Shown: positions 34,441-42,968, numbered from the stretch's first letter. The stretch: 64,000 nucleotides of DNA from an uncultured Ruminococcus sp. (GCA_947345935.1 CAMZZN010000003.1:1-64000); one strand, 5' to 3'. The notes: a model not told the origin generated them from the sequence alone. Numbers and translations are program-made.

Positions 34441-35001
34441 ATGAAAATATCGGCGATCAAAGAAAAACAGTATATACAAAAACTGTTTCTGTGTTTCATG
34501 ATGTACGCTGTTCTCGGCTGGTGCTACGAGGTAATTCTCGAAGCGTTTATCTACCGCTGGGGATTTTCAAACAGAGGCGTCCTCTTCGGTCCGTACTGTC
34601 CAGTTTACGGAGTCGGCGCACTGACGTTTCTTTTATGTTTTGGCTGGCTTATGAAAAAGAAAGAGCCGCCGTGGCTGAAATTCGTAAAACCCATGCTGAT
34701 ATTTCTCGGCTGCATGGTTGCGGCTACCCTTATTGAACTTGCCGCAAGCTACATACTCGAAGCTGCGACAGGCGCATGGCCGTGGCAGACATACGAACGC
34801 TACAAATACAATTTTCAGGCACGAATAGCTCTGTCAACATCAGTACGATTCGGTATCGGCGGAACGGCGTTCATGTATATTGTCCAACCGGTTTTTGACC
34901 TGATACTTTCAAAACCATCTCGAAAAACGATAAATATTATCGCAGCCGTTGTGGCAGTCATAATGGCTGTCGATTGCATCTGTACATTTTTAATTTTCTG
35001 A
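34441..35001 (+). CDS. CmpB-like putative ABC-transporter type IV membrane protein (186 aa)
   Basis: Five TM segments, with the family pattern MYAVLGWCYEVI in TM1 and SNRGVLFGPYCPVYGVGA before TM2, characteristic of the PF06541-type family. The biochemical function of this family is not known to me. AAGGA lies before the ATG, 3 nt after purN. A distant member of the same family is encoded at 51991-52644. Confidence 0.8.
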   Translation: MKISAIKEKQYIQKLFLCFMMYAVLGWCYEVILEAFIYRWGFSNRGVLFGPYCPVYGVGALTFLLCFGWLMKKKEPPWLKFVKPMLIFLGCMVAATLIELAASYILEAATGAWPWQTYERYKYNFQARIALSTSVRFGIGGTAFMYIVQPVFDLILSKPSRKTINIIAAVVAVIMAVDCICTFLIF

Positions 35002-35016
35002 AAAGGAGTATTTACT

Positions 35017-35730
35017 ATGATAAAACTTGATATTGCACAGGAACTCAATTCAAACGCTTACCCCGGACGAGGAATCGTTATCGGCAGAACCGACTGCGGA
35101 AAGTATGCCGTTACTGCTTATTTCATTATGGGCAGAAGCGAAAACAGCCGCAACCGTGTATTTGTCGAGGAAGGAAAAGGCATACGCACGGAAGCTTTCG
35201 ATCCCTCAAAGCTCACTGATCCTCATCTTATCATCTACGCTCCCGTAAGGGTTCTTGGAAACAAGCTTATCGTAACAAACGGCGATCAGACAGATACTAT
35301 TTATGACCTTATGGATAAGCAGTTCACATTTGAGCAGTCTCTCCGCACAAGGGAATTTGAGGACGACGCCCCCAACTACACTCCCAGAATTTCCGGAATT
35401 CTCCGCTTTGAGGAGGACGGATTCAACTACGCAATGTCCATTCTTAAAAGCGCAAACGGCAATCCGGACTCATGCCAGAGATTCACTTTCTGCTACAATA
35501 ATCCTGTAAACGGCGAGGGACATTTCATCCACACCTACATGGGAGACGGCAATCCTCTTCCAAGCTTCGAGGGCGAACCCAAGCTTGTAGGAATCAGTGG
35601 AAATATTGACGAATTTACCGATATGCTCTGGACAAATCTTAACGAGGATAACAAGGTATCGCTTTTCGTTCGCTATGTAAATCTTGATGACGGCTCTGAG
35701 GAAACAAGGATCTTAAATAAGAATAAGTGA
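35017..35730 (+). CDS. purO: IMP cyclohydrolase, PurO-like (237 aa)
   Basis: Closes FAICAR to IMP, the last step of purine synthesis. The sequence matches the stand-alone PurO-type IMP cyclohydrolase fold known from archaea and some Clostridia: NAYPGRGIVIGRT at the N-terminus, YFIMGRSENSRNRVF (about 37-51), then DPSLIIYAPVRV-like (here DPHLIIYAPVRV, about 68-79). It supplies the activity missing from the truncated PurH at 36433-37614, which lacks the MGS-like cyclohydrolase half. AAAAGGAG precedes the ATG. Assigned by pattern recognition; the partner gene nearby raises confidence. Confidence 0.88.
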   Translation: MIKLDIAQELNSNAYPGRGIVIGRTDCGKYAVTAYFIMGRSENSRNRVFVEEGKGIRTEAFDPSKLTDPHLIIYAPVRVLGNKLIVTNGDQTDTIYDLMDKQFTFEQSLRTREFEDDAPNYTPRISGILRFEEDGFNYAMSILKSANGNPDSCQRFTFCYNNPVNGEGHFIHTYMGDGNPLPSFEGEPKLVGISGNIDEFTDMLWTNLNEDNKVSLFVRYVNLDDGSEETRILNKNK

Positions 35731-35756
35731 TCCTGCGTAAATGTAAGGAGTCTGTT

Positions 35757-36320
35757 ATGAAAAAATTAGCAGCATTGACGTTCTGTTTGGTAATGACGGC
35801 ATCATTTGTTTCATGCGGAGACAGCAACAAAAAAAGCGATAAAAGCAGAAAGAACAGTGAAAGCGGTTCTGATAAAGCCGCCAGAGAATATGTGGAGACT
35901 TATATAGGAAGAAAAAAAGACGGAGAGAAACTTTGTACACTGATTTTTCCGGATGAATACATTGAAAAATTAAAAGACAGCAACGATTGGGAAGATGAAA
36001 TAGACTACTGGAATGACGAAATAGATTATATCCTTAGAGATTACAAAGTCAATGTCGAACAGATAGAAACGGTAAAGGAATTAGATGATCTGAAATGTGC
36101 AGAAATCTATTTTATCAGTCACCGCTATGTTGATTCTATTGATATTACCAAAGGATACGAATATACCGCCAAGGTTCGGATAACCGACCGTGAAAGCGTA
36201 GAAAAAGAAATCAAGACAGAAAATTTTTGCGTGGTAGAAGTGAACGATGACTGGAAAGTCATTCCGGCAGATATTGAGTATCTTGAAGAATATTATTCGG
36301 ATTTTCCGCTGTTAACATAA
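35757..36320 (+). CDS. putative lipoprotein inside the pur run (187 aa)
   Basis: MKKLAALTFCLVMTASFVSC is a lipoprotein-type signal with Cys at about 20, followed by a Ser/Lys-rich linker. The mature part is strongly acidic and helical at first (DDWEDEIDYWNDEIDY type), ending in a small beta domain (about 120-185). No family is recognised. AAGGAG lies eight bases before ATG 35757; the 10 extra residues of the longer frame lie upstream of this site. It separates purO from the AICAR transformylase gene, and its AT-rich sequence is unlike its neighbours, so it may be a later insertion. Confidence 0.75.
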   Translation: MKKLAALTFCLVMTASFVSCGDSNKKSDKSRKNSESGSDKAAREYVETYIGRKKDGEKLCTLIFPDEYIEKLKDSNDWEDEIDYWNDEIDYILRDYKVNVEQIETVKELDDLKCAEIYFISHRYVDSIDITKGYEYTAKVRITDRESVEKEIKTENFCVVEVNDDWKVIPADIEYLEEYYSDFPLLT

Positions 36321-36432
36321 TATACCTATAATTCTGATAACCGTATTATAAAAGAGTAAAGTTTTACCGTCGGTAAGGAATCCGAATATACAGAATGTAA
36401 ATATGAATTTTATAATTAAGGAGGACATTATT

Positions 36433-37614
36433 ATGTCAAATGAAATGCAGTTAAAATACGGATGCAACCCCAACCAGAAGCCCTCAAGGGTCTACATGGC
36501 TGACAGCAGCGAGCTTCCTATCGAGGTTCTCTGCGGCAAGCCCGGATATATCAATCTTCTTGACGCACTCAACGGCTGTCAGCTTGTAAAGGAACTTAAA
36601 GCAGCTACGGGTATGTGCGCCGCAACTTCCTTTAAGCACGTTTCTCCGGCAGGAGCAGCTATCGGCAGACCGCTTTCCGACGATCTTAAAAAAATCTACT
36701 GGGTAGACGATCTCGGCGAGCTTTCTCCCCTTGCAAGCGCTTATGCAAGAGCAAGAGGCGCTGACAGAATGTCGTCCTACGGCGACTTTATCGCTCTTTC
36801 TGACAAAGTTGACGTGTGCACGGCAAAAATGATCCAGCGTGAGGTTTCAGACGGCGTTATCGCTCCCGACTACGACGACGAAGCTCTGGAAATACTGAAA
36901 TCAAAAAGAAAGGGAACATACTGCGTCCTGAAAATGAACGAGAACTACAAGCCCGATCCTATCGAAACAAAGCAGGTTTACGGCGTTTCCTTTGAACAGG
37001 GCAGAAACGAGCTTGATATCAACCGTGAACTTCTGGAAAATATTGTTACTGAAAACAAGGACATCCCCGACGATAAAAAGGACGATCTGCTCATTTCCCT
37101 TATTACGCTGAAATACACACAGTCCAACTCCGTTTGCTACGTCAAGGACGGTCAGGCTATCGGAATCGGCGCAGGTCAGCAGTCAAGAATCCACTGCACA
37201 CGACTTGCAGGTCAGAAAGCCGATAACTGGTGGCTCAGACAGTCTCCGCAGGTTATGGGACTCCAGTTCGTCGACGATATCCGCCGTGCGGACCGTGACA
37301 ACGCTATTGACGTTTACATAGGCGACGAGTACGAAGATGTTCTCCGTGAGGGCGAGTGGCAGAGAATTTTCAAGGTAAAGCCGGAAGTATTCACCAGAGA
37401 AGAAAAGAAAGAGTGGCTTGCAAAGAACACCGGAGTTTGTCTCGGTTCTGACGCATTCTTCCCGTTCGGCGACAACATCGAGCGTGCTAAGAAGTCCGGC
37501 GTTGAATATATCGCAGAACCCGGCGGCTCTATTCGTGACGACAACGTTATCGAGACCTGCAATAAGTATAATATTGCAATGGCGTTTACGGGAATCCGCC
37601 TTTTCCATCACTAA
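36433..37614 (+). CDS. purH: AICAR transformylase, stand-alone half of PurH (393 aa)
   Basis: Formylates AICAR to FAICAR using 10-formyl-THF. Only the AICARFT part is present: it opens with LKYGCNPNQKPSRVY, carries the catalytic Lys-His in SFKHVSPAG (about 65-73), and has GAGQQSRIHCTRLAG (about 246-260) and GSDAFFPFGDNIE. Normal PurH is about 510-520 residues with an N-terminal IMP cyclohydrolase domain; that domain is absent, and PurO is encoded two genes upstream. ATG 36433 follows AAGGAGG. The 112-nt gap before it shows no clear promoter; the 166-nt gap after it holds a repeat. Confidence 0.95.
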   Translation: MSNEMQLKYGCNPNQKPSRVYMADSSELPIEVLCGKPGYINLLDALNGCQLVKELKAATGMCAATSFKHVSPAGAAIGRPLSDDLKKIYWVDDLGELSPLASAYARARGADRMSSYGDFIALSDKVDVCTAKMIQREVSDGVIAPDYDDEALEILKSKRKGTYCVLKMNENYKPDPIETKQVYGVSFEQGRNELDINRELLENIVTENKDIPDDKKDDLLISLITLKYTQSNSVCYVKDGQAIGIGAGQQSRIHCTRLAGQKADNWWLRQSPQVMGLQFVDDIRRADRDNAIDVYIGDEYEDVLREGEWQRIFKVKPEVFTREEKKEWLAKNTGVCLGSDAFFPFGDNIERAKKSGVEYIAEPGGSIRDDNVIETCNKYNIAMAFTGIRLFHH

Positions 37615-37618
37615 TATG

Positions 37619-37772
37619 CGGGGACGCTGTCCCCACATCCCTGCCAAAGGGTAAATCCGCCTAACCGGCGCCCGTCCCACTTGTCAGTTTAGCTGACATT
37701 TCCTCATACAATGGGGAATCCCCCCACACCATGGGGCACCCTTTGGAAACCCGTTATTAACCGTACAGGAGG
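37619..37772. repeat. composite intergenic repeat between purH and purD
   Basis: It begins with the hairpin GGGGACGCTGTCCCC and continues with CCTGCCAAAGGGTAAATCC. It ends with CACCCTTTGGAAACCC and TTATTAA. These outer parts are nearly identical to the copy at 60516-60575, but about 76 bp of extra sequence sits between them. That insert holds TGTCAGTTTAGCTGACA and two GGGG/CCCC blocks. No open frame with a ribosome site is present. Confidence 0.8.
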
Positions 37773-37780
37773 AATTTTCC

Positions 37781-39067
37781 ATGAAAAATATATTAGTAGT
37801 CGGCGGCGGCGGACGTGAACACGCCATTATCATGAAGCTTTCCGAAAGCAGACACGTCGGAAAGATATACTGCGCCCCCGGAAACGGCGGTATTTCAAAG
37901 TATGCAGAATGTTTCAATGTAGGGGCAACAGATATCCCCGGTATAGTTGCTCTTGCAAAGGAGCTGATACCTGATATGGTTGTTGTAGCTCCTGACGATC
38001 CGCTTGTAATGGGAATGGCTGACGCTCTCCGTGCAGAGGGATTTATGGTGTTCGGACCAAATGCCAATGCTGCAATTATCGAGGGATCAAAAGTTTTTTC
38101 AAAGGAACTTATGAAAAAGTATAACATTCCCACGGCTTTCTATGAAGTTTTCACCGAAAGCGAAAAGGCAATCGCATATCTCAAAGAGCAGAACAGCTAT
38201 CCTGCCGTTATCAAGGCTGACGGTCTTGCCCTCGGAAAAGGCGTTATTATCGCCCAGAATGAAAAAGAAGCCGTACAGGCGGTACATGATATGATCGACG
38301 AGCTGAAGTTCGGCAAAAGCTCCGCACGTATCGTTATTGAGGAATTCCTCACAGGTCCTGAAGTATCTGTCCTCAGCTTTACCGACGGAAAGACCGTTGT
38401 TCCTATGATATCATCAATGGATCACAAACGTGCGCTTGACGGAGACAAAGGACTTAATACCGGCGGAATGGGAACGCTTTCCCCGAATCCGTACTACACG
38501 GAGGAAATAGCAAAGGAATGCATGGAGACTATCTTCCTGCCTACGATCAATGCTATGAACGCCGAAGGACGCACATTTGAGGGATGCCTTTATTTCGGAC
38601 TTATGATAACCCCCAACGGACCGAAAGTTATTGAATATAACTGCCGTTTCGGCGATCCTGAAACGCAGGTGGTTCTCCCTATGCTTGACGCCGATCTTTA
38701 CGAAGTTTTTGAAGCCGTAAGCAGACACGAACTTGACAAGCTTGAAATAAAGTGGCACGAGGGAAGCTGCGCCTGCGTTGTTATGGCAAGCGGCGGATAT
38801 CCGGAAAGTTACCCCAAGGGCATTGAAATGAACGGTATGGACGATAAGGGACAGGTTGACGGATGCTTTGTTTATCATGCCGGAACAAAACTTTCGGAGG
38901 ACGGAAGATTTCTCACAAACGGCGGACGTGTTATCGGCGTTACCGCAAAGGGAGCAGATCTTCAGTCGGCTCTGGACAAAGCGTATGAGGGAGTTGAAAA
39001 GATCGGCTTTGACGGCGCTCATTACAGAAAAGATATCGGTCAGAGAGCTCTGAAAGCGCTCGGTTAA
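37781..39067 (+). CDS. purD: phosphoribosylamine-glycine ligase (428 aa)
   Basis: Joins phosphoribosylamine and glycine with ATP to form GAR. It begins MKNILVVGGGGREHAI. The ATP-grasp core shows PAVIKADGLALGKGVI (about 146-161) and EYNCRFGDPETQ (about 284-295). Length is typical. AGGAGG lies upstream of the ATG. It follows the composite repeat, and a six-TM membrane protein gene follows after 10 nt. Confidence 0.97.
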   Translation: MKNILVVGGGGREHAIIMKLSESRHVGKIYCAPGNGGISKYAECFNVGATDIPGIVALAKELIPDMVVVAPDDPLVMGMADALRAEGFMVFGPNANAAIIEGSKVFSKELMKKYNIPTAFYEVFTESEKAIAYLKEQNSYPAVIKADGLALGKGVIIAQNEKEAVQAVHDMIDELKFGKSSARIVIEEFLTGPEVSVLSFTDGKTVVPMISSMDHKRALDGDKGLNTGGMGTLSPNPYYTEEIAKECMETIFLPTINAMNAEGRTFEGCLYFGLMITPNGPKVIEYNCRFGDPETQVVLPMLDADLYEVFEAVSRHELDKLEIKWHEGSCACVVMASGGYPESYPKGIEMNGMDDKGQVDGCFVYHAGTKLSEDGRFLTNGGRVIGVTAKGADLQSALDKAYEGVEKIGFDGAHYRKDIGQRALKALG

Positions 39068-39077
39068 GGAGCCTGTC

Positions 39078-39707
39078 ATGCAAGCAAAGCTGTCAAGGGC
39101 GCTGACCCTTGGAATTATCGGAAACGGTCTTTTTATACTGTTTCTTCTGATATCGCTCTTATATAATCGACTGTTCACAGCAGAAACAGCCGTCGGTTTG
39201 CTTAAAGTAATCGAGCTAACGGCGTACTTCGTCGAGGTGGCAGGATTTGCCGTACTGGTAATGGCAGATTATTTCATCTGCTCTGCCGTAAGGATGCGAA
39301 AGTTGCCTAAAACAGCTTTTTCTCTGTATCTGGCAATGGAAGCGTTCTTTATGTTCTGCGAGCTTAACGGTTTCCTGGTCAGAAAATTCTACGCTCCGTA
39401 TTCCCTTGGTCTTTACATTTTTCACGTTCTGGCGTCAGCCGCCGTATGCTTTACGTTTGTATATTTTGATCCGTATAAGCCTAAGTTTGAACTTCTGGTC
39501 ATAGGAAGCATTGTTATCATACTTGCAGGACTTTTCGGAAATTATATGGGCGTCCGAATCTATTTCAGCATAATCGCCAACGCTCTGGCTTATATTGTGC
39601 TGTTCGCAGGAATGAAGATCATGCTGAAAAGAGAGATTATAGAAATCGACTGTCATGGAGACCGTGCACGTGAAGTAAGATATAAAAGCGGATTTTTTGA
39701 AGAATAA
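39078..39707 (+). CDS. six-TM membrane protein of unknown function (209 aa)
   Basis: Six hydrophobic segments (about 9-29, 41-67, 79-100, 106-127, 131-153, 157-180) fill most of the protein; the C-terminus is charged and cytoplasmic by the positive-inside rule. No family is recognised. AAGGAG precedes the ATG and the gene is followed by a terminator that closes the pur run. Confidence 0.75.
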   Translation: MQAKLSRALTLGIIGNGLFILFLLISLLYNRLFTAETAVGLLKVIELTAYFVEVAGFAVLVMADYFICSAVRMRKLPKTAFSLYLAMEAFFMFCELNGFLVRKFYAPYSLGLYIFHVLASAAVCFTFVYFDPYKPKFELLVIGSIVIILAGLFGNYMGVRIYFSIIANALAYIVLFAGMKIMLKREIIEIDCHGDRAREVRYKSGFFEE

Positions 39708-39718
39708 CTCTGTCAATC

Positions 39719-39749
39719 AAAGCTGCCTTGCAAAAGGCGGCTTTTTTTG
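39719..39749 (+). terminator. terminator of the pur gene run
   Basis: AAAGCTGCC and GGCGGCTTT arms (39719-39727, 39736-39744, one mismatch-type pair) followed by TTTTTG. Confidence 0.82.
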
Positions 39750-39775
39750 TCGCATCCGGCAAACATACGCCTCAC

Positions 39776-39801
39776 ACATCCGGCTTGTTTTTCATATAAT
39801 G
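39776..39801 (+). promoter_or_regulatory. possible sigma-K-type promoter of dpaAB
   Basis: AC (39776-39777), 15 nt, then CATATAATG (39793-39801). This resembles the mother-cell sigma-K pattern AC-(15-16)-CATA---T. A sigma-A reading of the same TATAAT lacks a good -35. The dpaA start lies 51 nt downstream. Offered as a candidate only. Confidence 0.35.
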
Positions 39802-39851
39802 AAATGGTATTTCAAAAAAAATCGCCGCATGGCGGCAGAATGGAGATCAAT

Positions 39852-40712
39852 ATGAAAAGCAAGCTAAGAATACTTATTGCCGGCGGCGATATGCGACAGG
39901 TCTACTGTGCCCGCCGTCTTTCAGACACATACGATACCGGTATCACAGGCTTTGATAAAGAGCTTCTTCCGGCAGGAAGTCCGCCGCTCGTGCAGTCAAA
40001 CGTTGACCTGTTTGACTGCGCCGTCTTACCTGTTCCGCCGCTGAATGAAACAGGCTTGATAAGCACGCCTTGCTCAGGCGGAGAACTTTCCACAGAAGAG
40101 GTAAAAAAACTCCTTAAACCGGACGGGATTATCTTTGCCGGCCGCACTGACAGGCAGCTTCGTGAGGCATTCAGAGGGTATGAGATCTGCGACTATATGG
40201 AATGCGAGGATCTCAACCTTAAAAATGCTGTTCCCACTGCCGAGGGGGCAGTTCAGATTGCTCTTGATGAACTTCCTGTAACACTCAGCGGTCTCCGTGT
40301 GCTCATTGTAGGCATGGGCAGGATCGGCAGGGCTCTTGCAGAGATACTCAAAGGATTCGGCGCTGACGTGACCGCTGCTGTACACAACGCAAAGGGCGCT
40401 GCCAATGCACGCATCCACGGTATAAAATCAGTCTGCACCGACAGTATGGACAGCGATTACTCTCTGGTTTTCAACACAGTTCCGCACATTATTTTTGACA
40501 GTGAACTCCTCAGCCGTTTCGGTGAAAAAACACTTTTCATTGATCTGGCGTCAAAACCGGGCGGAATAGACTTTGACGCCGCCTCAAAACTCGGCATTAA
40601 AGCGATCTGGGCGCTGGGACTGCCGGGAAAAACAGCTCCCATAACTTCCGGAGAGATTATTGCCGAAACAGTAAGCGGAATTCTCTCAGAAAAGGAGATT
40701 GCAAATGGCTGA
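39852..40712 (+). CDS. dpaA: dipicolinate synthase subunit A (286 aa)
   Basis: With DpaB it oxidises dihydrodipicolinate (or its hydrated form) to dipicolinic acid, the spore-core solute, in the mother cell. It starts MKSKLRILIAGGDMRQVYCA. A Rossmann NAD(P) motif, VLIVGMGRIGRALAEIL, lies at about 152-168, and LFIDLASKPGGIDF at about 226-239. The frame extends upstream to 39747 but TGGAG before ATG 39852 and the known N-terminus fix the start. It overlaps dpaB by 8 nt. Confidence 0.95.
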   Translation: MKSKLRILIAGGDMRQVYCARRLSDTYDTGITGFDKELLPAGSPPLVQSNVDLFDCAVLPVPPLNETGLISTPCSGGELSTEEVKKLLKPDGIIFAGRTDRQLREAFRGYEICDYMECEDLNLKNAVPTAEGAVQIALDELPVTLSGLRVLIVGMGRIGRALAEILKGFGADVTAAVHNAKGAANARIHGIKSVCTDSMDSDYSLVFNTVPHIIFDSELLSRFGEKTLFIDLASKPGGIDFDAASKLGIKAIWALGLPGKTAPITSGEIIAETVSGILSEKEIANG

Positions 40713-41301
40713 GATATTAAAGGGTCTTAAAATAGGATACGCATTGACCGCTTCATTCTGCACCTTTGAACGCAGCTTTGAACAGGCACGCATACTCGTG
40801 GATATGGGTGCGGAACTTCTGCCGGTTATGTCAGAAAATTCTGCTTCTATCGACACACGCTTCGGAACGGCAGAAGAAAATCTCCGCAAGCTCCGTGACA
40901 TCTGCGGCACTGAGGTCATAACGGACATCAACGGCGCAGAGCCTATCGGTCCAAAAGGAATGACCGATCTGATGATCGTCGCTCCCTGTACTTCAAATAC
41001 GGCGGCAAAACTGGCTAACGGAATCACGGACACAGTAGTAACAATGGCGGTAAAATCCCACCTGCGCAGTGGAAAACCCGTACTGCTTGCTATTGCCTCA
41101 AACGATTCTCTTCTTGGATCGGCAAAAAATCTGGGCGAACTTTTCAACAGAAAAAATTACTATTTCGTTCCCATGCTCCAGGACGACTGGATAAATAAGC
41201 CTGCTTCTCTGGTAGCTGAATTCGGCATGATTCCGCAGGCGGCAGAAGCAGCTATGAACGGTATACAGCTGCGCCCTCTCATATATCATTCAAAAAACTG
41301 A
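40705..41301 (+). CDS. dpaB: dipicolinate synthase subunit B (198 aa)
   Basis: A flavoprotein-like subunit (SpoVFB family). It opens with LKGLKIGYALTASFCTFER; GPKGMTDLMIVAPCTSNTAA (about 88-107) and the FVPMLQDDWINKP segment (about 150-162) match the family. ATG 40705 has GGAG upstream and lies within the last codons of dpaA (ATGGCTGA overlap), so the two are coupled. Present together, dpaA and dpaB suggest the organism can form spores or descends from spore-formers. Confidence 0.95.
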   Translation: MAEILKGLKIGYALTASFCTFERSFEQARILVDMGAELLPVMSENSASIDTRFGTAEENLRKLRDICGTEVITDINGAEPIGPKGMTDLMIVAPCTSNTAAKLANGITDTVVTMAVKSHLRSGKPVLLAIASNDSLLGSAKNLGELFNRKNYYFVPMLQDDWINKPASLVAEFGMIPQAAEAAMNGIQLRPLIYHSKN

Positions 41302-41378
41302 ATAAAAACAAAAAACGATGTATCAAATCAGATTATCCGTACATAATATAAATATCAAACATCAATGGAGGTATTATT

Positions 41379-41804
41379 ATGTACGGACTTACACCGTTTT
41401 CACGCAGCAATTACGATATTTTCAATCTTTTTAATGATTTTGACAGAAACTTTTTCGGGGACCGCTCCTCCGTCTGCTCATGCCGCACGGATATAAGGGA
41501 CGAAGGTGACAGATATGTACTGGAATCAGAACTTCCGGGTTTTGAGAAAAGCGATATCGGTCTGGATATAAACGGTTCTTATCTGGTCATATCCGCCGAA
41601 CGCCGCACCAACAGCGAGGACAAGGACGAAAAGGGCAGTTATATACGCCGTGAGCGCAGTTTCGGGACTTATAAGCGAAGTTTCGATATTTCTGACGTAA
41701 ACACAGAGCAGATCAATGCAGAGTACAAAAACGGCATCCTGACCGTTGATCTTCCCAAGAAAAAGCAGGAAGAACCAGTATCAAAACGTCTTGAAATAAA
41801 TTAA
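41379..41804 (+). CDS. Hsp20 family small heat-shock protein (141 aa)
   Basis: An ATP-independent holdase chaperone. The alpha-crystallin domain spans about 30-125 with YVLESELPGFEKSDI, the YIRRERSFGTYKRSF stretch (about 88-102) and the GILTVDLPKK end (A-x-x-x-GVL/I-type). The N-terminal SRSNYDIFNLFNDFDRNFFG is the usual opening of bacterial Hsp20. TGGAGG precedes ATG. No CIRCE copy is seen in front; the 77-nt gap after dpaB shows no clear consensus promoter. An intergenic repeat follows the stop. Confidence 0.95.
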   Translation: MYGLTPFSRSNYDIFNLFNDFDRNFFGDRSSVCSCRTDIRDEGDRYVLESELPGFEKSDIGLDINGSYLVISAERRTNSEDKDEKGSYIRRERSFGTYKRSFDISDVNTEQINAEYKNGILTVDLPKKKQEEPVSKRLEIN

Positions 41805-41816
41805 TGAAAAATGACA

Positions 41817-41861
41817 ATACCGTCAGCTTAGTGAATTCTGTTCCACTTAAGTTGGCGGTAT
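41817..41861. repeat. short palindromic intergenic repeat (copy A, 45 bp)
   Basis: Imperfect inverted repeat. ATACCGTCAGCTTAGTG at the left matches the complement of the right end CACTTAAGTTGGCGGTAT with few mismatches. It lies between the convergent ends of the Hsp20 and ybaK-type genes. It shares its ends and the core AATTCTGTTCC with the copy at 57434. Confidence 0.85.
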
Positions 41862-41869
41862 TTACCATT

Positions 41870-42349
41870 TTATTCCATAACTATATCGCAGAATTCTGCA
41901 CCGATCGCCCTTGACAGATCGACCGGTGAAAGATGAAGCTGAAGTCCTATTCTTCCTCCGCTTATGTAGAAAAGCGGCAGTTTCTCCGCAGAACTGTGAA
42001 TAACAGTCACAAACTGTTTTTTCATACCGATAGGCGTACATCCGCCTCGCACATAGCCTGTGACTTTCGTAATATCTTTCACATGAAGCAGCGAAACTGA
42101 TTTTTCCCCGACGCTTACCGCCGCCTTTTTAAGATCGAGCTCCAGTGCGACCGGAACGAGAAAGCAGTAATAAGTACCTGTTTTTCCCTGTGCTATCAGC
42201 GTCTTGAACGTTTCCTCAACCGGCTGTCCAAGGTTTTCAGCAGTTGTTACTCCGTCGATGAATTCGTCGCAGCAATATGTACTGAATTCGTATTTTATTC
42301 CGGATCTGTCCAGAAAACGCATTGCGTTCGTTTTTGCTTCCTTAGCCAT
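41870..42349 (-). CDS. ybaK: YbaK-type Cys-tRNA(Pro) deacylase (159 aa)
   Basis: A trans-editing enzyme that hydrolyses Cys-tRNA(Pro). The family pattern is visible: MAKEAKTNAMRFLDRSGIKY, LGQPVEETFKTL (about 40-51), then the catalytic Lys region KTL..GK, and the substrate-loop GYVRGGCTPIGMKK (about 96-109). Length is typical. Its ATG overlaps the queH stop by 8 nt. It is the last gene of the operon. Confidence 0.94.
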   Translation of the reverse strand: MAKEAKTNAMRFLDRSGIKYEFSTYCCDEFIDGVTTAENLGQPVEETFKTLIAQGKTGTYYCFLVPVALELDLKKAAVSVGEKSVSLLHVKDITKVTGYVRGGCTPIGMKKQFVTVIHSSAEKLPLFYISGGRIGLQLHLSPVDLSRAIGAEFCDIVME

Positions 42350-42968
42350 TTTCAGCCTCCTGACGGTTCACCTTGCTATATATACATCCGCAGTAGTTCT
42401 GACGATACAGACCGTACTGCCTTGAAAGCTCTATGGAATGCTTATATCCGTCATGCTTCTTGAAATCAGAAAAAAGGTAGGGTACGCCGCACATTTCTGC
42501 TATTTTTCCGCCCCTGTCGTTTATGTAGCCGCAGTCTTTATGTGGACTTATAGTCAGCGTTGTGGTGAAATAACGGCATCCCAGTTCACGGGCTTTTGTG
42601 CCTGCCGCTTCAAGGCGGTACGATATGCATTTTTGACAACGTTCGCCTCTCTCCGGAAGCTTTTCCAGCCCATTTGAAAGCTCATAGAACGGCGCAGGAT
42701 CGTATTTTTCTTTAATTATCCGGATGTTCAGATCCATTTCCCTGACAAGCCTTTCAAGTTCGCTGAAACGGAAATCGTACTCCTCCTCCGGAACGATATT
42801 CGGATTAAAAAAATACAGAGTGATATCAAAATATTTCTCCAGAACTGTCAGCGTATGACTGCTGCATGGGGCGCAGCAGGCATGAAGCAGCAGCGACGGA
42901 CGTTCACCGTTTTTTTCAAGAGCGGCAATGGTTTCGTCCAGCATCCTGCCATAGTTTATCTTATTCAT
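42342..42968 (-). CDS. queH: epoxyqueuosine reductase QueH (208 aa)
   Basis: Reduces epoxyqueuosine to queuosine in tRNA; the non-cobalamin alternative to QueG. The conserved cysteine pattern of the family is present: LLLHACCAPC (about 26-35), ERCQKC (about 92-97) and a C-terminal NYCGCIYS (about 190-197). CCAPCSS and TTTLTISPHKD are diagnostic. It overlaps ricT by 1 nt (TAATG) and ybaK by 8 nt. The other queuosine genes are not in this window. Confidence 0.95.
   Translation of the reverse strand: MNKINYGRMLDETIAALEKNGERPSLLLHACCAPCSSHTLTVLEKYFDITLYFFNPNIVPEEEYDFRFSELERLVREMDLNIRIIKEKYDPAPFYELSNGLEKLPERGERCQKCISYRLEAAGTKARELGCRYFTTTLTISPHKDCGYINDRGGKIAEMCGVPYLFSDFKKHDGYKHSIELSRQYGLYRQNYCGCIYSKVNRQEAENG

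Noticed and set aside
37619..37772. CRISPR or tandem repeat array
   Set aside because: The repeats are palindromic singletons shared with distant intergenic sites, not regularly spaced direct repeats.
38414..39178. 254-residue minus-strand frame over purD
   Set aside because: Antisense shadow of purD.
41302..41378. CIRCE element for the Hsp20 gene
   Set aside because: No TTAGCACTC-N9-GAGTGCTAA or close variant is present; the only CIRCE is before groES.
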